Source of the DNA: Eubacteriaceae bacterium Marseille-Q4139
GTDB lineage: Bacteria; Bacillota; Clostridia; Lachnospirales; Lachnospiraceae
NCBI GenBank assembly: GCA_018223415.1
Contig: JAGTTQ010000001.1
Coordinates: 1,316,365-1,380,364 of the forward strand
Length of the DNA stretch: 64,000 nt
Reading direction: 5' to 3'
Shown: positions 15,625 to 25,673 of the stretch, in pieces
Layout: every line of letters begins with the position of its first letter
Position numbering within the stretch: the first letter of the stretch is position 1
Notes under the pieces: model-generated
Database searches by the model: none
Told to the model about the DNA's origin: nothing
What the model saw: only the letters and a program-made list of their open reading frames with translations
Program-made: the position numbers and the translations under genes

Positions 15625-16497
15625 TCAGCCTTCGATGGCATTGGCGCCTGCGATGATCTCCGTGAGCTCCTGGGTGATGGAGCCCTGTCTTGCGCGGTTG
15701 TACTGTAAGGACAGCTTCCCGATCATCTCCTCCGCGTTGTTGGTGGCGGAATCCATGGCCGTCATCCTGGCGCCGTTTTCGCTGGCCGCTGCCTCGAGGA
15801 ACGCGCCGTAGATCAGGCTGCTGATATATTTGGGAATGATCGCGTCAAGAACCTCCTCCGGGTTCGGGGAATAGTTCATGAGAAGCAGATCGTCCTTTTC
15901 CGCCCCGCTCTCAGAACCGGCCGCCTCGTTGGCGTCCACCGGCAGAAGCTTTATGAGCCTCGGGATCTGGCTCACCGTATTCTTAAAAGACGTGTAAGCC
16001 AGCCAGATTTCCCCGATTTCCCCTGCCTCAAACAGCGCTAAAAGCTCCTTCGTGACCGCCAGCGCATCGTCATAGGACGGCTCCTCGATCATTTCCGAAT
16101 GGTCGGCAGCAATCTCATAGCCCTTCCGGGAAAGGCCGTCGCGGCCTTTTTTCCCGACAGCGAAAATCTTCGCGTCCGAAACCGGAATCCCGCTGTCCGC
16201 CACGAGCCGGATCATGTTGGCGTTGTAGCCGCCTGCCAGCCCTCTGTTGGAGGTGACGACGACAATGGCCTTTTTCTCCGACTTTGCGGCCCGCAGGTAC
16301 TTGTGATCCAGCCTTCCGGACTTCTTTAACATCTGCCGGATCGTCTCATACATCATGTTGAAGTAGAGCCTGGAATCCTCTGCCCTGCCTCTGGCCTTCT
16401 GGAGCTTGACCGTAGCCACCAGCTTCATGGCCTTCGTGATCTGCTCGGTGCTTTCGATGCTGGCCTTCCTGCGTTTAATGTCTCTCATGGTTGCCAT
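15625..16497 (-). CDS. atpG: ATP synthase F1 subunit gamma
   Basis: A 290-residue rotor subunit. The N-terminal helix MATMRDIKRRKASIESTEQI with TKAMKLVA and the C-terminal helix with RMTAMDSATNNAEEMI and NRARQGSITQEL are the two coiled-coil arms conserved in the family. Converts c-ring rotation into catalysis. Lies 15 bases after atpA; AGGTGATG precedes the ATG. Confidence 0.97.
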   Translation of the reverse strand: MATMRDIKRRKASIESTEQITKAMKLVATVKLQKARGRAEDSRLYFNMMYETIRQMLKKSGRLDHKYLRAAKSEKKAIVVVTSNRGLAGGYNANMIRLVADSGIPVSDAKIFAVGKKGRDGLSRKGYEIAADHSEMIEEPSYDDALAVTKELLALFEAGEIGEIWLAYTSFKNTVSQIPRLIKLLPVDANEAAGSESGAEKDDLLLMNYSPNPEEVLDAIIPKYISSLIYGAFLEAAASENGARMTAMDSATNNAEEMIGKLSLQYNRARQGSITQELTEIIAGANAIEG

Positions 16498-16512
16498 GCT
16501 GCATCACCTGCC

Positions 16513-18081
<1,569 letters not shown>

Positions 18082-18630
18082 TTATACAAGCTGGATCTTT
18101 GAAAGCTCCCGCCTGAGGTTTTCGAGCCGTGTGCGGATGCTGCTGTCAGCCACGCGCCCGCCGATGCGGATCACAAGCCCGCCGATCAATGTCTCGTCCA
18201 CCTGATAATGCGGTTCCAGGCTCACATAATCCGTAGTCTCCAGAACCCGCTTTTCGATCTTTTCTTTCTGTTCCTCTGAGAGCGGCACGGCGCTTTCCAC
18301 GTAAACCACGCCGATCTTCTTATATTCTTTTACCCGGTCTGCAAAATATTCCAGGATCTCCGGGATGGACTTCTGCCTTCCCTTTTCCAGGGCGACGGAA
18401 AGAAAGCCCGCCATCCCTTCTGAGATTCTCCCGGAAAAAACAGACTCAGCCACCTGGATTTTTTCTTCTTTTCCAAGCTGCGGATGGTTTAGAAGCTCCA
18501 TGAACTTCGGATTCTCCGCAAAAATGGAGAGCAGCGCCCCGGCCTCCTCGTACCACTCCGAAACCTGGTTCTTTTCCATGGCCTCTTCAAACAGCGCGTC
18601 TCCGTAAACCTTCGACACTAGCTTTGCCAT
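18082..18630 (-). CDS. atpH: ATP synthase F1 subunit delta (OSCP)
   Basis: A 182-residue peripheral stalk cap. Starts MAKLVSKVYGDALFEEAME, with the conserved SxVYxxALF pattern; the C-terminal SAVPLSEEQKEKIEKRVLE and IGGLVIRIGGRVADSSIRTR segments are family signatures. The gene overlaps the end of atpF by 13 bases, suggesting translational coupling. Confidence 0.95.
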   Translation of the reverse strand: MAKLVSKVYGDALFEEAMEKNQVSEWYEEAGALLSIFAENPKFMELLNHPQLGKEEKIQVAESVFSGRISEGMAGFLSVALEKGRQKSIPEILEYFADRVKEYKKIGVVYVESAVPLSEEQKEKIEKRVLETTDYVSLEPHYQVDETLIGGLVIRIGGRVADSSIRTRLENLRRELSKIQLV

Positions 18631-19133
18631 GTGCGCTCACCCATTTCTTTTAATGTCTCCTCAATCAAGGCATCCTGAATTTTCACGTCGATGGATGCCG
18701 CCATGGCTTTTGCGGCCATCATGGATGCGATGGAGACCATCTCCTGCTTCACATCCTCAAGCGCCTTCTTCTTTTCCAGCTCGATCTCACGGTCGGCGCG
18801 GGCGAGGATCCGTCCGGCTTCCTCCCTGGCCTCCGCCACGATCTCCGCCTCCTGCTTCTTTGCTTTCTTTCTGGCCTCGTCTAAAATCTGCTCGGCTTCC
18901 TTATTGATTTCACGGAGCCGGCTCTCGTACTCGGCCTTTAACGCCAGCGCCTCTTCTTTGTTTTCCTTCGCGTTCTGAAGGTCGCCGGCGATTTTATTTC
19001 TCCTCTTTTCCAGATAGTCCCTGGCGGGATTAAAAAGAAGATAGGAGAGGGCGAAAAACAGGATGAAAATATTGATGCCTGTGATGACAACGTCGCTGAT
19101 CCATTGAGGGTCAAAATTGATTAACCGTTCCAA
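18618..19133 (-). CDS. atpF: ATP synthase Fo subunit b
   Basis: A 171-residue stalk subunit with one N-terminal membrane helix (about 14-34, VVITGINIFILFFALSYLLF) followed by a long charged coiled coil (about 40-150). The start codon is TTG at 19133, with AAGGAGG about 11 bases upstream. It anchors F1 to the membrane. Situated between atpE and atpH. Confidence 0.95.
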   Translation of the reverse strand: MERLINFDPQWISDVVITGINIFILFFALSYLLFNPARDYLEKRRNKIAGDLQNAKENKEEALALKAEYESRLREINKEAEQILDEARKKAKKQEAEIVAEAREEAGRILARADREIELEKKKALEDVKQEMVSIASMMAAKAMAASIDVKIQDALIEETLKEMGERTWQS

Positions 19134-19176
19134 GTTTTCGTCTCGCCTCCTTAAGCCTCTGGTTTATTTTAAAAAA

Positions 19177-19470
<294 letters not shown>

Positions 19471-20169
19471 TTACAGCTTGTCGTTGACGTACACCATTGT
19501 CAGCATACAGAATACATACGTCTGGATGCAGCCTGAAAACAGGTCGCAGTAAACATGAAGCGCCGCCGGAATACCGATCTTTACGAAAATCGGCAGCATG
19601 CCGTACCACAGCCCCATGATGATGACGCCGGACAGCATGTTTGCAAACAGACGGAGCGAGATGGAGATCGGGTTTGCAAATTCCCCGATCAGGTTAATCG
19701 GAAACAAAACCGGGATCGGCTTAAATAAGCCGGTAAAATGACCGACTCCATGGTTTTTGATTCCCTGGTACTGCACGATCCCGAAGGTCACAAGGCCGAG
19801 AAGAAACGTCACGCCGAAATCGGCCGTCACGGTTCTTAAGCCAAAAAGTCCGCTCAGGTTGCAGAACAGGATAAACAGGAATATGGTTCCGATATAATTG
19901 GCAAACCGCCTCGCACTGTCGCCCAGGATTCCCGACGTCATGCCTTCAAGAAGCTCGATGCCGGTTTCCAGGATGTTCTGGAACGTCCCCGGGACTTCGG
20001 TTGCCCGCTTCATGGCCCGGTTTGCCGCGAATGCCAGGATCAGCAGAAGGATCGTGATGATCGTCATGCCGACGGTCGTCGTCGTCAGCCACAATTCCTG
20101 CCCGAACAGATGGTATTTTACGACTCCATGAATCATAAAATCCACACCGCTGTTAGCAGCTTCCCCCAT
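19471..20169 (-). CDS. atpB: ATP synthase Fo subunit a
   Basis: A 232-residue, multi-helix ion channel subunit. ATG 20169 (MGEAANSGVDFMIHGVV) is chosen because GGAGGCGG lies about 10 bases upstream; an upstream ATG at 20217 is less likely. The conserved ion-path helix contains NPISISLRLFANMLSGVIIM, with the essential Arg in SLRLFAN. Forms half-channels against the c ring. Confidence 0.96.
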   Translation of the reverse strand: MGEAANSGVDFMIHGVVKYHLFGQELWLTTTTVGMTIITILLLILAFAANRAMKRATEVPGTFQNILETGIELLEGMTSGILGDSARRFANYIGTIFLFILFCNLSGLFGLRTVTADFGVTFLLGLVTFGIVQYQGIKNHGVGHFTGLFKPIPVLFPINLIGEFANPISISLRLFANMLSGVIIMGLWYGMLPIFVKIGIPAALHVYCDLFSGCIQTYVFCMLTMVYVNDKL

Positions 20170-20223
20170 TATGTCTTCCGCCTCCTTTCCTATTAAAAAT
20201 GCCTTCCTGTATTCCAAAGGAAA

Positions 20224-20619
20224 CTAGTTCCCTTCGGTTCGATGATTCATAAGCCGGTGCACGGCCGGATAGAGGTATGCGCCGGTTTTTACTCCGAGAA
20301 CGCCGAGGGCTGCCGTGAGGATATTGACCTTGGTAAACTTCCAGAGAAGCAAAAGCGCCGCCAGAATCCCCAGGCTCCTGAGCACTGCATGGAGCGCCAT
20401 CTTCTTTGAGGCATAGGCCTCACTTCCCGAAGCCGTGCAGACCTCCGCAGACATGGCGAGACTTACTAAAAATACGAGAGCCGCAGCCATGCCGGCTGCA
20501 ATCCCAAGAAATACATAGGGTTCACGAAACCAAATGAGACAGATAAGGCCGATCACCGCATTATGCAGGATCACGCCGATATACATCTCAAAGACCTGAC
20601 GTCTGGTTTCATCACTCAT
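20224..20619 (-). CDS. atpI: ATP synthase subunit I-like membrane protein
   Basis: A 131-residue protein with four hydrophobic segments. Its place directly before atpB and its size fit the ATP-synt_I family (PF03899 type), which helps c-ring assembly. ATG 20619 has a perfect AAAGGAGG; it overlaps the end of the upstream AtpZ-like gene by 8 bases. The sequence itself is divergent, so the name rests partly on position. Confidence 0.8.
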   Translation of the reverse strand: MSDETRRQVFEMYIGVILHNAVIGLICLIWFREPYVFLGIAAGMAAALVFLVSLAMSAEVCTASGSEAYASKKMALHAVLRSLGILAALLLLWKFTKVNILTAALGVLGVKTGAYLYPAVHRLMNHRTEGN

Positions 20620-20905
20620 GGTCTTCCTCCTTTCCGCCGAACCGCTCGTTCCAGCCCCGTTCCCTTTCCGCCTGTTCCCGCTCGTTTTCCCGCCGTTCCC
20701 TGTCAATGGTATTCTTCGCGGTGCGGTAGGCGCTCAAGGCTCCGGAGAGGACTCCGAGGATCAAAAAGATGAGAATCGTTTTCGTACCGAATTTCCGGTC
20801 GATGAACCCGCCGGCAAGCAGGCAGAGGAAAATCGGCGTCAGCACATTGATCCCAAGCTGTGTAATCAGGACGAGATTGCTCAGGCCGTTCTTTTTCTGA
20901 CTCAT
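20612..20905 (-). CDS. AtpZ/AtpI-family small membrane protein
   Basis: A 97-residue first gene of the operon. Two membrane helices (about 12-33 and 42-60) flank GGFIDRKFGTK, the short cytoplasmic loop typical of the AtpZ-type 'F0F1-ATPase subunit, putative' family. The C-terminal third is a highly charged helix (RRENEREQAERERGW). Homologues have been linked to Mg2+ or Ca2+ supply and c-ring assembly; the precise role is unsettled. Confidence 0.85.
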   Translation of the reverse strand: MSQKKNGLSNLVLITQLGINVLTPIFLCLLAGGFIDRKFGTKTILIFLILGVLSGALSAYRTAKNTIDRERRENEREQAERERGWNERFGGKEEDHE

Positions 20906-20942
20906 CGGCTTCCCACCCTTTCATTTTACGCATATCACCGTT

Positions 20943-20971
20943 ATTATACTAAATCTTTCCTTCTGTGTCCA
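20943..20971 (-). promoter_or_regulatory. Promoter of the ATP synthase operon
   Basis: On the minus strand, TGGACA (-35, 20966-20971) and TATAAT (-10, 20943-20948) with a 17-base spacer, about 37 bases before the first start codon. One mismatch from the sigma-A consensus. Confidence 0.8.
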
Positions 20972-21042
20972 TTTCTAAACGGAAAATTAGCGGAAAATTT
21001 CGTAATCCATTTAGAACAGATTTCCTGTTTTCGCAAATAGTA

Positions 21043-21261
21043 TTATTTCAAATACCACTTTGCATATCGGTTTTTGCTAAACAATAATGTTGTTCTGGTA
21101 ATTTTCCCCTTGATTGTGATGCCTGCCTTATACAAGACCTCGATGTCTGATAAATTTTTCAGCACTTCCTGAGCTTTTTCTGTCGCTCTGGCTTTTAGAA
21201 AAAAGCTCTCTTGCTTTTTAATTGCTTCTACATTTGAATCTTCTATCGCTGCATCTTCCAC
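21043..21261 (-). pseudogene. Remnant of an AlbA_2 (Schlafen-like) ATP-binding protein
   Basis: The 72-residue frame contains VLKNLSDIEVLYKAGITIKG then KITRTTLLFSKN, which resembles the segment 'L..lgli.dgkiTnAalLLFGkn' of AlbA_2-domain proteins. In-frame translation upstream runs into a stop directly before the GTG 21261, while residues SKEIVED just upstream would continue the family pattern, and the protein ends soon after. I read it as the decayed middle of a much longer gene. No clear ribosome site. The family call is tentative. Confidence 0.45.
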
Positions 21262-21299
21262 AATTTCTTTGGACTAATCCATTCCAATCTGACTTCGTT

Positions 21300-21353
21300 C
21301 TATGACTAATCTATGACTTTCTATGACTAATTTTAACTTACTTTTAGTCATAG
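21300..21353. repeat. CTATGACT direct repeats with one inverted copy
   Basis: CTATGACT occurs three times in a row (spaced 11-12 bases) and once inverted as AGTCATAG at the right end. It adjoins the AlbA_2 remnant and could be the degenerate repeat-rich tail of that gene. The rest of 21262-21549 holds the palindrome at 21409-21439 and the AraC gene leader. Confidence 0.5.
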
Positions 21354-21408
21354 CTCAAGAATACACATAAAAATATGTGCCAAATAATCGCCGAATCGGC
21401 GCTCCTAT

Positions 21409-21439
21409 GGTATAATGTTCACAGCGTGAACATTATACC
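21409..21439. promoter_or_regulatory. Perfect 14-bp palindrome upstream of the AraC gene
   Basis: GGTATAATGTTCAC (21409-21422), spacer AGC, then GTGAACATTATACC (21426-21439): 14 of 14 bases paired. It contains TATAAT on both strands. It lies about 110 bases before the AraC-type gene and probably is an operator for a dimeric regulator. No matching copy was noticed elsewhere in the window. Confidence 0.65.
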
Positions 21440-21549
21440 TGCGCATACCTGTTTCTGCGCCCGCCCCAGAACTCCGGGCGCAAAGTCCCGCCGGCGGCTG
21501 CATCTGCATATCCGCCTGCACGTAATTTTACAAAATCAGGAGAAAACAT

Positions 21550-22506
21550 TTGAAAAATCAAGCGTTCTGTTCCGCCGTCGAGACCCTGCGGAACCAATAT
21601 ATGACTTTAGACTGGTCTTATCAGGATATGATCCTGGACGGCAGACGGGAAAACCTGTGCTGCTGGCCGGGGCCAAAAGACGAAGAGATTTTGATTGTCG
21701 TACATCAAAGCGGCGGACACCATGAGGAGTTCCACCGCCACGATTTCTTTTATTTTAATTTTACCTACGAGGGCGAATACGGCTCCGTCAGCTGCCAGTG
21801 CGGCAACTGCATCACCATCCGCCAGGGGGAGCTTTACGCCGGACAGCCCTTCGCCGGCCACGCGCTCTGCGTCCATGACAACAAAAACGTGACTATCATC
21901 GGCGTCCTGATCCAAAAGCAGACCTTTTTCCGCTCGTTTCTCCCTCTGCTTTCCTCCAACTTCCGGCTGTTCCACTTTTTCCTGGTGCCTTCCTCCAACC
22001 GGTTTTCCGACGAATTCATCCACTTCCGGCTGGAAAATGCCTGCGCCATCCGGACACTTTTGGAGATGATGGTGATCGAGTATGCCAATAAAAAAGCAGA
22101 CACCCAGGACATTTTAAAGCCCCTTGCCCTGGCCTTCCTCGTCCAGATTGAACGCCAGTACGCCGCCGAATATCCGGCGCCGGAGCCCTCCGGAATTTCC
22201 GAGCAGGTTCTCCAGTACATGAGCAGCCATTCCGATGTGGCAACCCTAAAGTGCATTGCCTCCCATTTTTCCTACCATCCAAACTACTTATCGTCACTTC
22301 TCCGGCGTGAGACGGGAAAGTCATTTTCCGAGCTTCTTCTGGCTCAGAGAATGGAAAAGGCCGCCCTCCTGCTTTCGGAGACCGGCCTGTCCGTGGAGGA
22401 AATCGCCCCCATGCTTGGCTATGGGAACAGCAGCAATTTCTACAAGGCCTTCCGGAAATACTACCGCTGTTCCCCGCGCGAATACATACAGTCTAAAGGG
22501 GCATAG
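21550..22506 (+). CDS. AraC-family transcriptional regulator
   Basis: A 318-residue regulator. The N-terminal half is a cupin-like ligand domain (EFHRHDFFYFNFTYEG, with His and Glu metal-type residues near 58-66). The C-terminal ~100 residues hold two HTH units: IASHFSYHPNYLSSLLRRET and IAPMLGYGNSSNFYKAFRKY, ending in the usual SPREYI motif. The start is TTG 21550, with AGGAG 9 bases upstream. It converges with an MFS transporter gene, overlapping it by 14 bases, so the two may be functionally linked. Ligand unknown. Confidence 0.9.
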   Translation: MKNQAFCSAVETLRNQYMTLDWSYQDMILDGRRENLCCWPGPKDEEILIVVHQSGGHHEEFHRHDFFYFNFTYEGEYGSVSCQCGNCITIRQGELYAGQPFAGHALCVHDNKNVTIIGVLIQKQTFFRSFLPLLSSNFRLFHFFLVPSSNRFSDEFIHFRLENACAIRTLLEMMVIEYANKKADTQDILKPLALAFLVQIERQYAAEYPAPEPSGISEQVLQYMSSHSDVATLKCIASHFSYHPNYLSSLLRRETGKSFSELLLAQRMEKAALLLSETGLSVEEIAPMLGYGNSSNFYKAFRKYYRCSPREYIQSKGA

Positions 22507-23728
22507 CCGCCGCCTTTGCCTCTGCCTTTCTCCAGTACAGAAGAAGCAGGGCCGCCGCCAGTATGAACGCTCCAAACCCAAAAATGAACGGGAACTTTGG
22601 CCCGGCCGTGTATAAAAGTCCTGAAAACAGGGCCCCCGCGATGCCGCCCAGGGAGCGCACAGCGTTGTAAAAGCCCATGACAAGGCTGCTCTGGTTGCTT
22701 TTCACGTCTTCCGCCACCAGCGTCTGAAGCAGCGGCAGGCTCACGGAATGGAAGGCGAAAAATAGCACATTGACGATGACAAACGGAATAATCTGCGAGA
22801 ACACGACGACTCCCAGCATAGACAGGGAGCATATAACAAACACGGAGATCGACGATTTCCGGATATCCGTGCGCCGGATCAGCCAGATGCAGATCGTGCT
22901 GTTGGCCGCCAGGGTGATGAGTCCCATGATCCCCTTTAAGATGCCGTTGTAGCCCGAGGAAAAATTGAACTGATCCCGGATGTAATAATTAAACGTCTGG
23001 TCGAAGGTCGTAAATCCAAGGTTCTGAAGCAGGCATGCCATAAATAAAAGGGCAAAGACCGGCGTCAGGAAGCTCTTTGCATTGATGAAGCTCACGAACG
23101 GGTTGAACCCCTTCCTGTTTTCCTTCTTTTTTAGCTCGCTCACAGCCATGACAGCGTCCTCGCTGCATGCCATATAAAAGATTACGCCGGCTGAAAACAG
23201 GAAGCCCACCTGGAAAATGATGGCAAGATGCGGGAAAATCTCCCCCAGCATGCCGCCAATGAAATAGCCGAAGGCGCCGCATACGGTCTGGAGCGTCGCC
23301 GATGTGGTAAGCCACCGCCCGCGGGTCTCGCCGTCCGGCGCCGTGTTGACGATGTAGGCCATGATGCATACAAAACAGCCGCCGCAGAAAATACCGGTCA
23401 GGGCCCTGGCAACGATGAAGGCCAGCTCCGTCTTAGACAGGCCAAATAAAATCTGCCCGAGGCCGTACCCCACGCAGGTAATAAGAAGCGCCCGCCGGTT
23501 GGAAATGTACGTGCTGAGCCAGCCCCAGAACGGCGAAAACAGGAAATTCGTCGTAAGCTGCGCCGCCAGCGCCAGGCCGAACATATAGCTTCCGAGTCCG
23601 AGCGTCGTGAAAATCGTTGGTGTGACCGGATGTGCCGTATTGGAACCGATGTTGAAAATGGCACAGCCGGCGTAGAACAGGAAAAGCCTTGTATCCATTC
23701 CGCGGGTACGTTTCTTTCCCTCTGCCAT
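22493..23728 (-). CDS. MFS transporter
   Basis: A 411-residue integral membrane protein with about 12 hydrophobic helices and a central charged loop (SELKKKENRKGFNPF, about 200). Early helices carry NFLFSPFWGWLSTYISNRRA, the major facilitator loop 2-3 motif (G-x3-D-R-x-G-R variant). AAAGGAGG precedes ATG 23728. Substrate cannot be inferred; drug or sugar-like export/import are both possible. It overlaps the AraC gene tail-to-tail. Confidence 0.85.
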   Translation of the reverse strand: MAEGKKRTRGMDTRLFLFYAGCAIFNIGSNTAHPVTPTIFTTLGLGSYMFGLALAAQLTTNFLFSPFWGWLSTYISNRRALLITCVGYGLGQILFGLSKTELAFIVARALTGIFCGGCFVCIMAYIVNTAPDGETRGRWLTTSATLQTVCGAFGYFIGGMLGEIFPHLAIIFQVGFLFSAGVIFYMACSEDAVMAVSELKKKENRKGFNPFVSFINAKSFLTPVFALLFMACLLQNLGFTTFDQTFNYYIRDQFNFSSGYNGILKGIMGLITLAANSTICIWLIRRTDIRKSSISVFVICSLSMLGVVVFSQIIPFVIVNVLFFAFHSVSLPLLQTLVAEDVKSNQSSLVMGFYNAVRSLGGIAGALFSGLLYTAGPKFPFIFGFGAFILAAALLLLYWRKAEAKAAAMPL

Positions 23729-23898
23729 GATAACCCCTCCTTTGTGCTGCGGCCCAAAAGGCCGCGTAACCCCTTTTCTCTTCCCCTATTATAATCCGCC
23801 GAGCTGCGAAAGTCACTGTCAATTTCTCAGGTGATTTGCGGCATATCCTAATAATCAGGAAAAGCGCAGACAGCCGAAGCCATCTGCGCCCTTTCTCC

Positions 23899-24693
23899 TT
23901 AATAGGCTCTTGTCATTCCCCCGTCCAAAAGAATCGTCTGGCCGGAAATATAGCTGTTTGCTTCCGAGCAGAGGAAAACAGCAAGGCGGCCATATTCCTC
24001 TGTTGTGCCGTAACGGCCAAGAGGGAATGCCTTCAAATCTTCTTTCTCATATTCTTCAACAGTGATTCCGGCTTTCCCGGCCCGCATGGCATTCAGGCTT
24101 GCAATGCGGGCAGTTTCGATGCGTCCGGGGCCGATGACATTGATCAGAATGTTGTCCTTTCCAAGTTCCGAGGAAAGGGTTTTCGTCATTCCAACGACTC
24201 CCATACGCATGGTATTTGACAAGATCAGATTATCCAGGCAGTCCTTGACTGAGGAGCTGGTGGAATTTATAATTCTTCCGCCCCCTAACCGGCGCATGGA
24301 CGGCAGGCAGGCGCGGATCGTGCGGACATAAGAAAGCAGGCACATCTGAAACGCGCTCTCCCAGTCTGCGTCGCCAAAGGAATCAAACGGGCCGGGTTTG
24401 GGGCCTGGACACATATTTGCAAGTGCCCAGATGTCTCCGAGAGTGGCTGTCGTGTGATCCACCAGCTTCTGAATGTCTTCTGCCGAATTTACGTCACAGA
24501 TAAATGCTTCCGGGCGGTTTCCGGTCTCCTTCCCGATCTCGTCCTGGGCAGCATAAAGCTGGTCTTTAAATGCCTCCGACGTACAGATCATCACCTTCGC
24601 GCCCTCTCTGGCTGCCTCCGTCGCAATTCCTTTGCCCAATCCGGCAGCAGATGCCATACACAAAAATACTTTATTTTTCAATCCTAACTCCAT
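23899..24693 (-). CDS. SDR-family oxidoreductase, atypical active site
   Basis: A 264-residue Rossmann enzyme. The nucleotide-binding turn ASAAGLGKGIA (about 14-24) replaces TGxxxGIG. The catalytic region reads STSSSVKDCLDNLILSNTMR: the usual Tyr-x3-Lys is replaced by LSNxxR, a pattern I have seen in a divergent SDR subgroup. The C-terminus (YISGQTILLDGGMTRAY) is typical. CAGGAGG precedes ATG 24693. It is the last of three same-strand genes with FAH-family and aminotransferase genes, suggesting a catabolic pathway for an amino or keto acid. Substrate unknown. Confidence 0.85.
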   Translation of the reverse strand: MELGLKNKVFLCMASAAGLGKGIATEAAREGAKVMICTSEAFKDQLYAAQDEIGKETGNRPEAFICDVNSAEDIQKLVDHTTATLGDIWALANMCPGPKPGPFDSFGDADWESAFQMCLLSYVRTIRACLPSMRRLGGGRIINSTSSSVKDCLDNLILSNTMRMGVVGMTKTLSSELGKDNILINVIGPGRIETARIASLNAMRAGKAGITVEEYEKEDLKAFPLGRYGTTEEYGRLAVFLCSEANSYISGQTILLDGGMTRAY

Positions 24694-24716
24694 AGCAAAA
24701 CCTCCTGTACCATCGT

Positions 24717-25643
24717 TTATTTTTTATCCGGATGCAGCTTTAAATCCACCACCGGATTTACCAGCGGGGCCATTTCAAAACCATTCGGCCCATAAATACG
24801 GCACTCAGCCATATCTCCGTCCTGAATGTGGAAAGCGCGCGGCGTTCCGGTCGATAAAACATCTCCGGCATACCATCCCTGGATTTTGCTGTGCAGAGAC
24901 ACTAATTTGTCCGGCCTGTGGGTCATATTGCTCACCGTATTTTTTGCATACACTTCCCCGTTGTTCACGCTCTGAACCTCCAGCTTCAGCACATCCGGCA
25001 CCTCGTCCGGCGTCACCAGTTCCGGCCCAAAGGAGAAAAATGTCGGGAAATTCTTTACAATCGTCAGATATCTCGGATTCCCGCTCACATAATCATTTCC
25101 CTTGAGAATGGATTCCTCTGTCATATCCAGAATCGTCGTGTATCCCACAATGGCGCTTTCCCACTCTTCCTCCGGAACATCACGGCAGTCGCGGCCCATG
25201 ATGATTCCAAGCTCGGCCTCTGCCGTCGTCTTCTGGGCTTCCTTGAGTGCCGGAAGCCGGATCTCATCCCCCGGCCCGATCAGGGTATCCGCCATCTTAA
25301 AGAAACTTCCCGGAAAGCCCACCGGAGCTGCAGAGCCGATGTCTCCGGCGTGATCCACATAGTTTAAGCCAATTCCAAAAATCCTCCTCGGATTGCGGTA
25401 TAACGGTGCATATACCGCCTGTTCCGCCGGAACCAAACCCGGCATTTCTTCCAGCTCTTCTCTGCCGCCTTTGTTGTACCAGTCTGTCAGTTTTGGAATT
25501 TCCCCGGCGCAGAGCAAGTCATACATTTCTTCCTTCCAGTCAGTCCCTTTCGCGGCATTGACCGCGCTGATGGGGAGCACTCCCCTGCCGGTCACGATGC
25601 CGGCTTTTTCCTTTTCACCCAAACGGATTGTCGCAAGTCTCAT
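24717..25643 (-). CDS. Fumarylacetoacetate hydrolase (FAH) family protein
   Basis: A 308-residue protein. The N-terminal ~80 residues are a variable domain (MRLATIRLGEKEKAGIVT); the FAH core follows (RIFGIGLNYVDHAGD, about 88-102). Metal ligands appear in TAEAELGIIMGRDCRDV (Glu, Glu) and YTTILDMTEES (Asp). The family cleaves or decarboxylates keto-acids such as acylpyruvates or 2-oxo-hept-3-ene-dioates using Mg2+. GGAGGAG precedes ATG 25643; 23 bases separate it from the SDR gene. Confidence 0.9.
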   Translation of the reverse strand: MRLATIRLGEKEKAGIVTGRGVLPISAVNAAKGTDWKEEMYDLLCAGEIPKLTDWYNKGGREELEEMPGLVPAEQAVYAPLYRNPRRIFGIGLNYVDHAGDIGSAAPVGFPGSFFKMADTLIGPGDEIRLPALKEAQKTTAEAELGIIMGRDCRDVPEEEWESAIVGYTTILDMTEESILKGNDYVSGNPRYLTIVKNFPTFFSFGPELVTPDEVPDVLKLEVQSVNNGEVYAKNTVSNMTHRPDKLVSLHSKIQGWYAGDVLSTGTPRAFHIQDGDMAECRIYGPNGFEMAPLVNPVVDLKLHPDKK

Positions 25644-25673
25644 AACTGTCTCCTCCTTATATGCTTTCCTATT

